Shown: positions 8,207 through 15,494 of the stretch, one piece after another
How positions within the stretch are numbered: position 1 is the stretch's first letter
Layout of the letters: the number at the start of each line of letters is the position of its first letter
NCBI GenBank assembly: GCA_046497505.1
Contig: JAWOFN010000061.1
Location: 1 to 45,891, forward strand
DNA: 45,891 nucleotides
From: JAWOFN01 sp046497505 [NCBI: bacterium]
GTDB taxonomy: Bacteria; Blakebacterota; Blakebacteria; Blakebacterales
Direction of reading: 5' to 3'
Position numbers and translations under genes: made by a program
The notes under the pieces: generated by a model
Told to the model about the DNA's origin: nothing
Seen by the model: only the letters and a program-made list of their open reading frames with translations
The model's database searches: none

Positions 8207-9135
8207 CGCGTCTTGCCGCGAGGGGACTCGGGAAACGCTACGGAGAGGCCGAGGCGCTGAGGGGCCTCGACCTGGAGCTGGAGCCGGGTACCCTCACGGG
8301 CCTGGTGGGGCCCGACGGTGCGGGGAAGACCACCACCATGCGCCTGCTCACCGGCCTGCTCATGCCGGACGAGGGTGAGGTCCTCCTCGGAGGTGAGGAC
8401 GTCACGGGCCGCCGGGCCCGCGGCGGGAGGATCGGCTACATGCCCCAGCGCTTCAGTCTCTACCCCGACCTGAGCGTGTCCGAGAACCTGCGGTTCTATG
8501 CCGGGCTCTTCGGGGTCCGGGGCAGCGAGCGGAGGGAGCGGACCGCGGGACTGCTCCGGTTCGCCCGCCTGGAGGAGTTCACACGCCGCCGTGCGGCGGC
8601 CCTCTCGGGGGGGATGAAACAGAAGCTGGCCCTGGCCTGCACCCTCATCCACGCCCCCGAGGTGCTGCTGCTGGACGAGCCCACCACCGGGGTGGACCCG
8701 GTGAGCCGGGTGGAGTTCTGGGACATCCTCCACACCCTGCGTGAGGAGGGTACCGCACTGCTGGTGAGCACCCCCTATATGGACGAGGCGGACCGGTGCA
8801 GCCGGGTGATCGTGCTCCGCGAGGGAAGGGTGCTGGACCGGGGGACCCCGGAGGAACTGAGGGACCGTTTCCCCCACGCGGTCCTGGAGGCGGAGGTGCG
8901 GCCGATGCAGAAGGCCCTGGGCCTGCTCGACGCGACGGAGTGGGTACGGGACGCGGTCCCCTTCGGGGGCCGCATCCATGTCACGGTGGAGCGGGGTGAG
9001 TCCTCCCCGGAGCGGATCCGCCGGATGCTCTCCGAGGGAGGGGTGGAGGCGGAGCGGGTGAGGCGGGTGGATCCGGGGATGGAGGACGTCTTCATCGCCC
9101 TCTCCGGGAGGGGGCGGGAGGAGGGAGGGGGATGA
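8203..9135 (+). CDS. ABC transporter ATP-binding protein, YbhF N-terminal-half type
   Basis: A 310-residue ATPase with Walker A GPDGAGKTTT (about residue 37), signature LSGGMKQKLALA and Walker B VLLLDEPTTGVDP. The H-loop reads STPYMDEA instead of a His-containing motif; the first ATPase domain of E. coli YbhF has the similar STAYMDEA, so this looks like a family trait rather than damage. In E. coli both ATPase domains are fused; here they are two adjacent genes. The start is GTG 8203, overlapping the previous stop. Confidence 0.88.
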   Translation: MTRLAARGLGKRYGEAEALRGLDLELEPGTLTGLVGPDGAGKTTTMRLLTGLLMPDEGEVLLGGEDVTGRRARGGRIGYMPQRFSLYPDLSVSENLRFYAGLFGVRGSERRERTAGLLRFARLEEFTRRRAAALSGGMKQKLALACTLIHAPEVLLLDEPTTGVDPVSRVEFWDILHTLREEGTALLVSTPYMDEADRCSRVIVLREGRVLDRGTPEELRDRFPHAVLEAEVRPMQKALGLLDATEWVRDAVPFGGRIHVTVERGESSPERIRRMLSEGGVEAERVRRVDPGMEDVFIALSGRGREEGGG

Positions 9136-9872
9136 GCGGGATGCGTGCCATCCGTGCGGAGAGTCTCACCCGTCGTTTCGGGTCCTTCACCGCGGTGGAC
9201 CGCATCGATTTCGAGGTGGCCCGGGGAGAGGTCTTCGGACTGCTGGGAGCCAACGGGGCGGGCAAGACCACCACCATCCGCATGCTGACCGGGCTTCTGC
9301 GCCCCTCGGAGGGGGAGGCGTGGGTCGCGGGGATCCCGGTCCACCGGGAGCCGGAGCGGGTCAAGGAGCAGATCGGCTACATGTCCCAGCGCTTCTCTCT
9401 CTATGAGGACCTGACCGTCGCCGAGAACCTCACATTCTTCGGCGGGGTCTACGGGCTGGCGGGTCCCCGGCTGGCCCGCCGCCGGGACGAGCTGCTGGAG
9501 ACCTTCGGCATGGTCGGGGAGCGGAAGCGCCTGACCGCCAGCCTGCCGGCGGGACTCAAGCAGCGGCTGGCACTCGCATCCGCTCTCATCCACGAGCCCC
9601 TCCTCCTCTTCCTGGACGAGCCCACCGCCGCGGTGGACCCGGTGGCCCGCAGGACCTTCTGGCAGGTGATCGCCCGGCTGGCCTCCGGGGGGACCACGGT
9701 CCTGGTGACCACCCACTACATGGACGAGGCGGAGTACTGCCACCGGGTGGCCATCATGCGCCGCGGCATCATCGCGGACATCGGGACCCCGGGTGCCCTG
9801 CGAGAGGGGCACGGGGCGGTGAGCATGGAGGAGGTATTCCTCGACCTGGTCGGCGGGGAGGAAGGGGCATGA
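9132..9872 (+). CDS. ABC transporter ATP-binding protein, YbhF C-terminal-half type
   Basis: A 246-residue ATPase with Walker A GANGAGKTTT (about residue 37), Walker B LLFLDEPTAAVDP and a normal H-loop (TTHYMDEAE). The signature is LPAGLKQRLALA instead of LSGGQ, again like the second half of YbhF. The asymmetry between the two ATPases (one lacking the H-loop His, one lacking the signature Ser-Gly-Gly) suggests a heterodimer with unequal sites. ATG 9132 overlaps the previous stop; a second in-frame ATG lies at 9141. Confidence 0.88.
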   Translation: MSGMRAIRAESLTRRFGSFTAVDRIDFEVARGEVFGLLGANGAGKTTTIRMLTGLLRPSEGEAWVAGIPVHREPERVKEQIGYMSQRFSLYEDLTVAENLTFFGGVYGLAGPRLARRRDELLETFGMVGERKRLTASLPAGLKQRLALASALIHEPLLLFLDEPTAAVDPVARRTFWQVIARLASGGTTVLVTTHYMDEAEYCHRVAIMRRGIIADIGTPGALREGHGAVSMEEVFLDLVGGEEGA

Positions 9873-10981
9873 CCGGGCGCATCCGGGCGGTGATGGGGAA
9901 GGAGTTCCGCCACATCCTCAGGGACCCGCGGAGCCTGGCCATCATATTCCTCATGCCCGTGGTGATGACCTTCCTCTACGGATACGCCATCAACCTCGAC
10001 ATCAAGGACATCGGACTGGGGGTGGCGGACCTCGACCGCAGCACCGAGTCACGGGCCCTGACGGAGTCCTTCACCGCTTCCGGGCAGTTCGTGCTGACCC
10101 GCCGCTACCCGGACGGGGCGGCCGCCGAGGAGGGCATGCAGTGGCGGGAGACGGTGATCACCCTGGTCATCCCGGCGGGGTATGCCCGGACGGTGGAGGA
10201 TCCCGACCGCCGGGGCGAGCCGGTTCAGATCCTGGTGGACGGCTCCGACGGGAACACCGCCAGCGTGGCCCTCGGGTACGCCCGGAGCATCATCGCCGAG
10301 CGCCTGCTGAGCGGAGGGGTCGGCGACAGGGCCCTGCCCGTCTCCCTCCAGCCCCGCTTCCTATACAACCCGGAGCAGCGCAGCAGCCACTTCGTGGTCC
10401 CGGGCCTCATCGCCGTGATACTCATGATGGCCTCCGCCATGCTCACCAGCGTGACGGTGGTCCGGGAGAAGGAGACGGGGACCCTCGAGCAGCTCCTGGT
10501 CAGTCCGATCCGGAGCGGGGAGCTCATCGTGGGCAAGGTGGTCCCCTACGGGCTGCTGGCCCTCGCAGACGGCGCCTTCATCCTCTTCTTCGGGGCCCTG
10601 GTCTTCGGGGTGCCGATCCGGGGAGACCTCACGGTGCTCCTGGGTTTCACCGCTCTCTATGTCATGGGCGCCCTCACCGTCGGACTCTTCATCAGCACGC
10701 TGGTGCGCACCCAGCAGGTGGCCATGATGGCGGCCCTGCTGGCCACCGTGCTCCCCTCCTTCATGCTCTCCAATTTCATCTTCCCCCTCCGGAGCATGCC
10801 GGAGGCGCTGCAGCTGGTCAGCCACATCGTCCCGGCCCGCTACTATATCCCCATCGTGCGGGGAGTCCTCCTGAAGGGGGTGGGGGGGGACGTGCTGTGG
10901 GACCAGGGGACCGCCCTGGCGGTCTTCGCGGTCGTCCTCACCGCCGCGAGCATCCTCCGCTTCAAGCCGAGGCTGGACTGA
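9869..10981 (+). CDS. ABC-2 type permease, YbhS/YbhR-like (first)
   Basis: A 370-residue permease with an N-terminal helix (about residues 25-45), a large extracytoplasmic loop to about residue 170 and a block of five helices. MLTSVTVVREKETGTLEQLL (about residues 191-210) is the conserved ABC2_membrane_3 coupling segment. It starts by ATGA overlap with the ATPase gene and is a paralogue of the next gene, with the same layout. Together they should form the membrane part of the efflux pump. Confidence 0.88.
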   Translation: MTGRIRAVMGKEFRHILRDPRSLAIIFLMPVVMTFLYGYAINLDIKDIGLGVADLDRSTESRALTESFTASGQFVLTRRYPDGAAAEEGMQWRETVITLVIPAGYARTVEDPDRRGEPVQILVDGSDGNTASVALGYARSIIAERLLSGGVGDRALPVSLQPRFLYNPEQRSSHFVVPGLIAVILMMASAMLTSVTVVREKETGTLEQLLVSPIRSGELIVGKVVPYGLLALADGAFILFFGALVFGVPIRGDLTVLLGFTALYVMGALTVGLFISTLVRTQQVAMMAALLATVLPSFMLSNFIFPLRSMPEALQLVSHIVPARYYIPIVRGVLLKGVGGDVLWDQGTALAVFAVVLTAASILRFKPRLD

Positions 10982-10984
10982 GCA

Positions 10985-12106
10985 GTGCGGAGCCTCCGCG
11001 TCACCGGGCATATCATCCGGAAGGAGTTCCTGCAGGTCTTCCGGGACCGGCAGATGCTGGCCCTCATCTTCCTCGTCCCGGTGGTCCAGATCATCCTGCT
11101 CGGCTACGCGGTGACGGTGGACGTGGAGCACCTGCCCCTCCGGGCGGTGGACTGCGACCGCACCCCGGAGAGCCGGCATCTCACCGAGTCGTTCCAGCAT
11201 CATGAGACCTTCGATTACCGCGGGCGGTACGCGAGCACCCGTGAGGCCGAGAGGGGGCTGGACGCCGGGGAGGTGACGGCGGTCCTCATCATCCCGTCCG
11301 GTTTCGCGAGGGACCTGGGCCGGGGGGAGGGGGGAGGGGTGCAGATCCTCATCGACGGGGTGGATTCCAACGCCAGCCTCATCGCCTGGTCCCATGCCCG
11401 GGGGATCGTGGAGTCCTTCGCCCTGGAGCGTCTGAGGGAGGAGGCGGGGGGGGCGATGCCCTCCGATCCCCGCCCCCGGACGACCGTCTTCTACAACCCC
11501 GGGCTGGAGAGCCGCTATTACATGGTGCCGGGGATCGTGGTCATGCTCCTGACCATGCTCACGAGCATCCTCACCGGGCTGGGTCTGGTCCGGGAGCGGG
11601 AGGTGGGCACCCTGGAGCAGCTCAGCGTGACCCCCATCCGTTCCTGGCAGCTCATGGCGGGGAAGACCTTCCCTTTCGTGGTCATCTCCATCGTGGTCCT
11701 GACCGCCGCCCTGGGAGTGGCCCTCTTCTGGTTCGGGGTGCCCATGCGGGGCTCCTGGTGGCTCCTGGCCGCCTTCTCCGCCCTCTTCCTGCTCAACACC
11801 CTGGGACTGGGGCTGTTCATCAGCACCGTCGCCCGTTCCCAGCAGCAGGCCCTCTTCATGGCCTGGTTCGCCAACGTCTTCGCCATCATCATGTCCGGCT
11901 TCTTCTTTCCCATCGACAACATGCCGGAGAGCCTCCAGTACCTCACCTTCCTCAACCCGGTCCGCTATTTCCTGGCCATCGTACGGGAGCTGTTCCTGAA
12001 GGGGAGCGGGATCGGGGCCTTCGGGCTGGAGACGGCGGGGCTGGTCGTCATCGGCCCCCTGGCCATGGTGCTGGCCGGTCTCCGCTTCACGAAGCGGGCC
12101 CGCTGA
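10985..12106 (+). CDS. ABC-2 type permease, YbhR/YbhS-like (second)
   Basis: A 373-residue paralogue of the preceding permease with the same topology: an N-terminal helix, a large external domain, then five helices after LVREREVGTLEQLSVTPIRS (about residues 201-220). The start is GTG 10985, three nucleotides after the previous stop. The gene ends the efflux operon, twelve nucleotides from the convergent small membrane protein. Efflux of lipophilic compounds is likely by analogy to YbhFSR; the substrate is unknown. Confidence 0.87.
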   Translation: MRSLRVTGHIIRKEFLQVFRDRQMLALIFLVPVVQIILLGYAVTVDVEHLPLRAVDCDRTPESRHLTESFQHHETFDYRGRYASTREAERGLDAGEVTAVLIIPSGFARDLGRGEGGGVQILIDGVDSNASLIAWSHARGIVESFALERLREEAGGAMPSDPRPRTTVFYNPGLESRYYMVPGIVVMLLTMLTSILTGLGLVREREVGTLEQLSVTPIRSWQLMAGKTFPFVVISIVVLTAALGVALFWFGVPMRGSWWLLAAFSALFLLNTLGLGLFISTVARSQQQALFMAWFANVFAIIMSGFFFPIDNMPESLQYLTFLNPVRYFLAIVRELFLKGSGIGAFGLETAGLVVIGPLAMVLAGLRFTKRAR

Positions 12107-12118
12107 GCTGACCCGGGA

Positions 12119-12445
12119 TCAGAAGGGCCGTCGCCTGCGGCGGGAGGAGGGTCCCCCTCCGGGGGGGGGGCCTTCGTCCTCGTCGTCCCCCCCGCTCCCT
12201 TCCCCGGCGTCCCGCGGCTCCCGGCCCATCCGCTCCTCGATGCCCTCCCTCAGACCCTCCCGTCTCCTCTTCAGCCAGGCCCGGATCCTCCTGCCGGTCC
12301 GGGTATCCCTGGGGAAGAGGAGGAGCAGGCCCATACCCAGGAAGAGCCACCCCTGGAGGATGGGGAGGAAGAGCCCCAGCACACCCAGTACCAAAAGCAG
12401 TACGCCCCCGGTGATCCTGAGACCCCTCTTCACCGTTTCCCGCAT
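12119..12445 (-). CDS. Small membrane protein, PGPGW-like
   Basis: A 108-residue protein with two closely spaced hydrophobic helices (about residues 10-44, including VLGVLGLFLPILQGWLFLGM) that resemble PGPGW-type putative transmembrane proteins, although the PGPGW motif itself reads LPILQGW here. The C-terminal half is charged and ends in a Pro/Gly- and Arg-rich tail, encoded across a G10 tract at 12161-12170. The ATG at 12445 has GAGGT four bases upstream. The gene is divergent from the adenosine-specific kinase. Function unknown. Confidence 0.65.
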   Translation of the reverse strand: MRETVKRGLRITGGVLLLVLGVLGLFLPILQGWLFLGMGLLLLFPRDTRTGRRIRAWLKRRREGLREGIEERMGREPRDAGEGSGGDDEDEGPPPGGGPSSRRRRRPF

Positions 12446-12552
12446 GGTGACCTCGTTCCCGCCTTCCCTGTGGCTGACACGGAGGTGATGGACATGTGGA
12501 GCGGGTGCCCGCCCATGGTGTACATTCCCGTACGTCGAGGACCCCTCCCGGG

Positions 12553-12581
12553 TTGCACCCGGGGCAGCACCTTGATATCTC
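12553..12581 (+). promoter_or_regulatory. Probable promoter of the adenosine-specific kinase gene
   Basis: TTGCAC (12553-12558), a 17-bp spacer and TATCTC (12576-12581). The -10 context TTGATATCTC closely matches that upstream of deoC (TCTGATATCTC), with the same spacer length, which supports a real promoter type. It lies 27 bp before the start codon. Confidence 0.45.
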
Positions 12582-12607
12582 CAGTCACGACGGAAAGGAA
12601 CCCTGCC

Positions 12608-13090
12608 ATGGACTGGCACCTGGTGCCTATCACGAAACCGGAGGACGTCAACATAATCCTGGGTATGTCGCATTTCATCAAGACCGTGGAGGACCTCCAC
12701 GAGGCCCTGGCCCAGTCCTTCCCCGGCATCAAGTTCGGTGCGGCGTTCTGCGAGGCCTCCGGTCCGCGGCTGGTCCGTTTCTCGGGCAGCGACGAGGAGA
12801 TGACCGAACTGGCCCGCCAGGCCTGCCGGGACGTGGCCGCGGGGCACTTCTTCGCTGTCTTCCTGAAGGACGCGTTCCCCATCAACGTGATGCACGCCAT
12901 CCGGAGCGTGCCGGAGGTTGTCCGTCTCTTCTGTGCCACCGCGAACCCCGTCCAGGTGGTGGTGGCGGAATCGGACCAGGGGCGGGGGATCGCTGCGGTC
13001 ATCGACGGACGGCCGCCCCTGGGTGAAGAGACCGAGGACCAGCAGCTGGAGCGCCACACCTTCCTGCGGAAGATCGGCTACAAGCTCTGA
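12608..13090 (+). CDS. Adenosine-specific kinase (PF04008 family)
   Basis: A 160-residue protein matching the adenosine-specific kinase family (formerly DUF355), known from archaea and many bacteria: PEDVNIILGMSHFIKTVEDL near the N-terminus, GIKFGAAFCEASGPRLVR, HFFAVFLKDAFPINVMHAI, the central ATANPVQVVVAES and RHTFLRKIGYKL at the very end. Full length for the family. The ATG at 12608 follows GAAAGGAA; the frame is open upstream to a GTG but the extra residues are not part of the family. It is monocistronic here, with a promoter directly upstream. It probably phosphorylates adenosine or a related nucleoside. Confidence 0.88.
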   Translation: MDWHLVPITKPEDVNIILGMSHFIKTVEDLHEALAQSFPGIKFGAAFCEASGPRLVRFSGSDEEMTELARQACRDVAAGHFFAVFLKDAFPINVMHAIRSVPEVVRLFCATANPVQVVVAESDQGRGIAAVIDGRPPLGEETEDQQLERHTFLRKIGYKL

Positions 13091-13096
13091 GGGGCC

Positions 13097-13122
13097 GGGC
13101 CCGAGAGGCCGCTCGCGGGCCC
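13097..13122. terminator. Possible hairpin between convergent genes
   Basis: GGGCCCG (13097-13103) can pair with CGGGCCC (13116-13122) across a 12-nt loop, between the convergent kinase and aminotransferase genes. There is no T-run on either side, so it is at best a factor-dependent or structural terminator. Confidence 0.35.
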
Positions 13123-13140
13123 TCGCGGGGCGGTCGGGGT

Positions 13141-14571
13141 TCAGATGCTGAAGCGGTCTCTGAAGGAGAAACGGGAGCCCTCCGGGAGGTACTGGCCGGT
13201 GGAGGGGTCCGGGTGGTATGCCGTGGCCGGGCCCTCCTCGGTGATGCGGTGCAGGGCGTCTGCCAGGGCGTCCAGGTGACCGAGGGTGGTATAGCACCCG
13301 GCACTGGCCCGGACGAAACCCGGCAGGTCGGAACGGTCGCCCCGCTGGACCTTCTCCCACATCGCCCGGTCCTCCTCTTCGGACACACCGGCGAGGACCT
13401 TGATATAGGGATGGGCGCAGAAGCAGCCGTTCCGTACCGCGATCCCGTATTCGAATCCCAGGATGGCTGCCAGCTCGGCATGTCGGTACCCCTCCAGCGT
13501 GAAGGCGAAGACCGCCACCCTGTCCCGTCCCAGGCCGGGGTCGGAGTCTCCGATGATCCGAAGGCCCGGTACGCCCTTCAGACGCTCCAGGGCATGGACG
13601 GTGAGGGACCTCTCATGCTCGGCGATCCGGTCCATCCCGTACTCTCCCAGCACACGGCACGCCCGGGCGAGTGCCACGGCCCCGATCAGGTTGGGGGAGC
13701 CCGCCTCCTCCCGCTCCGGGAGTTCGGTCCAGAGCACCTCGTCCAGCCGGACGGCGTCCACCGCACCGCCCCCCACCACCGCCGGCGTCCCGGTACCGAG
13801 GATGGCCCGGGGACCCACGAGCACACCGGTCCCGTAGGGGGCGTACATCTTGTGGGCGCTGAAAGCGAGGAAGTCGATATGACGGGGATCGTCCGCGGGA
13901 AGGACGTCCACCTTCCGGTGGGGGACCAGCTGGGCCCCGTCGACGAAGATGAGGGCCCCGTTCCGGTGGGCCAGTTCGGCCAGCTCGTGGACGGGGGGCA
14001 TGGAGCCGGTGACGTTGCTGGCCCCCGTGACCGCCAGGAGACGGATCCGACCGCCGTACTCGTCGAACGCCGCCTCCACGTCGGCCAGGTCGAGTTCCGG
14101 TCCCCGGCCCCCCGCCTCGAGTCCCACGTGCACGACCTGCTCCCCCCGGGTCCAGGGGAGGAGGTTGGCGTGGTGTTCCATGACCGTGTTCAGGACCAGG
14201 TCGCTGTTCTCCAGGGGGAAGCGGCGTGCCAGCCTGTTCACCGAGTCGGTGGTGTGCTGGGTGAAGATGAGGCTCTGGCTGTCCCGGTCGATCCCCACGA
14301 AGTCCCCTGTGATACGCCGGGCCTCCTCGTACACATGGGTCGAGAGCCGGCTCTTGTAGCCGGTCCCCCGGTGGACGCTGCTGTACCAGGGTGTGAAGCG
14401 GTCCACCGTCTCGGCCACCGCCTTGAAGGGGGGGGTCGTGGCGGCGTTGTCCAGGTTCACATGCGGCCGCTCGACCCCGTCGATACATGGTACGGGGTCA
14501 TCGGCGCCGACGACTTCGATGGGTACGGGAGCCTCTGCCGGAGAGGGTGAGGATCGAGCGGGGACTGTCAT
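13141..14571 (-). CDS. Class V aminotransferase, cysteine desulfurase-like
   Basis: A 476-residue PLP enzyme. HVNLDNAATTPPFKAV near the N-terminus, the PLP-phosphate region, and the Schiff-base lysine in FLAFSAHKMYAPYGTGVL mark the SufS/CsdA-like class V fold. A cysteine in RNGCFCAHPYI occupies the region of the cysteine-desulfurase active loop, but CFCAH is not the usual SufS loop, so desulfurase, lyase or epimerase activity is uncertain. I place the start at ATG 14571 (N-terminus MTVPARSS); further ATGs at 14583 and 14646 are in frame. A promoter ending 7 nt before 14571 suggests a leaderless transcript. No suf or isc genes accompany it. Confidence 0.83.
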   Translation of the reverse strand: MTVPARSSPSPAEAPVPIEVVGADDPVPCIDGVERPHVNLDNAATTPPFKAVAETVDRFTPWYSSVHRGTGYKSRLSTHVYEEARRITGDFVGIDRDSQSLIFTQHTTDSVNRLARRFPLENSDLVLNTVMEHHANLLPWTRGEQVVHVGLEAGGRGPELDLADVEAAFDEYGGRIRLLAVTGASNVTGSMPPVHELAELAHRNGALIFVDGAQLVPHRKVDVLPADDPRHIDFLAFSAHKMYAPYGTGVLVGPRAILGTGTPAVVGGGAVDAVRLDEVLWTELPEREEAGSPNLIGAVALARACRVLGEYGMDRIAEHERSLTVHALERLKGVPGLRIIGDSDPGLGRDRVAVFAFTLEGYRHAELAAILGFEYGIAVRNGCFCAHPYIKVLAGVSEEEDRAMWEKVQRGDRSDLPGFVRASAGCYTTLGHLDALADALHRITEEGPATAYHPDPSTGQYLPEGSRFSFRDRFSI

Positions 14572-14578
14572 GGGTCCC

Positions 14579-14607
14579 ACCATACGTGCTGGTGCGGGAG
14601 CGCGCAA
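14579..14607 (-). promoter_or_regulatory. Probable promoter of the aminotransferase gene (leaderless)
   Basis: Read on the minus strand: TTGCGC (14607-14602), a 17-bp spacer and TATGGT (14584-14579), then seven bases to ATG 14571. Transcription would begin at or next to the start codon. The -35 overlaps the inverted repeat at 14604-14616. Confidence 0.45.
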
Positions 14608-14616
14608 ACCGTTTGC
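14604..14616. promoter_or_regulatory. Inverted repeat GCAAAC-C-GTTTGC, probable operator
   Basis: A perfect 6-bp inverted repeat with a 1-bp centre, in the divergent region between the aminotransferase and SDR genes and overlapping the aminotransferase -35. Its arms resemble LacI/PurR-family operators (GCAAACG half-sites), though those normally have no extra central base. No matching regulator gene is present in the window. Confidence 0.5.
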
Positions 14617-14696
14617 TTCCGTGCGTCCGTCACCGTCTGTGAACACATGGCGGATCGCCGGGATGAGGAGCTCTCGACGGTCCGGGGAGAGGACAC

Positions 14697-15452
14697 ATGA
14701 TCGACCTCAGCCGCCGCCTCGCACTGGTCACCGGAGGGTCCCGCGGGATCGGGACCGCGTGCGTGAGGGCCCTTGCCCGGGCGGGCGGCGGAGTCGCTTT
14801 CTCCTACCGAGAGCAGGGAGAGGCAGCCCGCGGACTCACCGGGGAGATGGAGGAGGAGGGACGGAAGGTCTTCGCCATCCAGGCGGAGCTGGGGGACCGG
14901 GACGCGTGTGAGGACCTCGTCCGGGAGAGCGTCTCCCACCTGGGCGGTCTGGACATCCTGGTGCACAGCGCCGGGATCTGGACCGGGGGGGCCATCGAGG
15001 CGATGCCGGACGAGGTCTGGGCGGAGACCATGCGAGTCAACCTGGACTCCGCCTTCTACCTCACCCGCGCCGCCGTCCCCCACCTCCGCGGGAAGGAACA
15101 CGGCCGGATCATCTACATCTCATCCACCGCCGCCCAGCGGGGCGAGGCGGGACACAGCCACTACGCCGCCAGCAAGGGTGCGGTACAGAGCTTCACCAAG
15201 TCGCTGGCCGTGGAACTGGCATCGGACGAGATCACGGTGAACGCGGTGGCTCCGGGGTGGGTACGTACCGAGATGGTGACCGCTCCCCTCTCGGAGGCAG
15301 AGCTGGAGAGCGCGGTGGCGGGGATCCCCAGGGGCCGGATGGCGGATCCGGAGGACATCGCGGGCCCGGTGCTCTTCCTGGCCAGCGACCTGGCAGCACA
15401 CGTGACCGGCGAGATCCTGAACGTGAACGGCGGGGCGGTCCTCTGCGGCTGA
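14697..15452 (+). CDS. SDR family oxidoreductase, FabG-like
   Basis: A 251-residue short-chain dehydrogenase/reductase. The NADP-binding glycine motif is TGGSRGIGTA (about residues 12-21), followed by NAG-equivalent HSAGIW, the catalytic Ser in IYISSTAA, Tyr-x-x-x-Lys in HYAASKGAV (about residues 157-165), and PGWVRTEM. Length and motifs match 3-oxoacyl-ACP reductase (FabG) and related reductases, but it stands alone, without other fatty-acid genes, so the substrate is not certain. The ATG at 14697 follows GGGGAGAGGA. It is divergent from the aminotransferase. Confidence 0.88.
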   Translation: MIDLSRRLALVTGGSRGIGTACVRALARAGGGVAFSYREQGEAARGLTGEMEEEGRKVFAIQAELGDRDACEDLVRESVSHLGGLDILVHSAGIWTGGAIEAMPDEVWAETMRVNLDSAFYLTRAAVPHLRGKEHGRIIYISSTAAQRGEAGHSHYAASKGAVQSFTKSLAVELASDEITVNAVAPGWVRTEMVTAPLSEAELESAVAGIPRGRMADPEDIAGPVLFLASDLAAHVTGEILNVNGGAVLCG

Positions 15453-15494
15453 GGGGTCCGCGGGCGGGGGAGGATCAGCCGGGGGGACCGGGAT

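Noticed and set aside
14122-14134. GTGCACGA inside the aminotransferase gene as a further operator
   Set aside because: Only one arm matches and it lies within conserved coding sequence; a similar single arm at 35716 is also coding.
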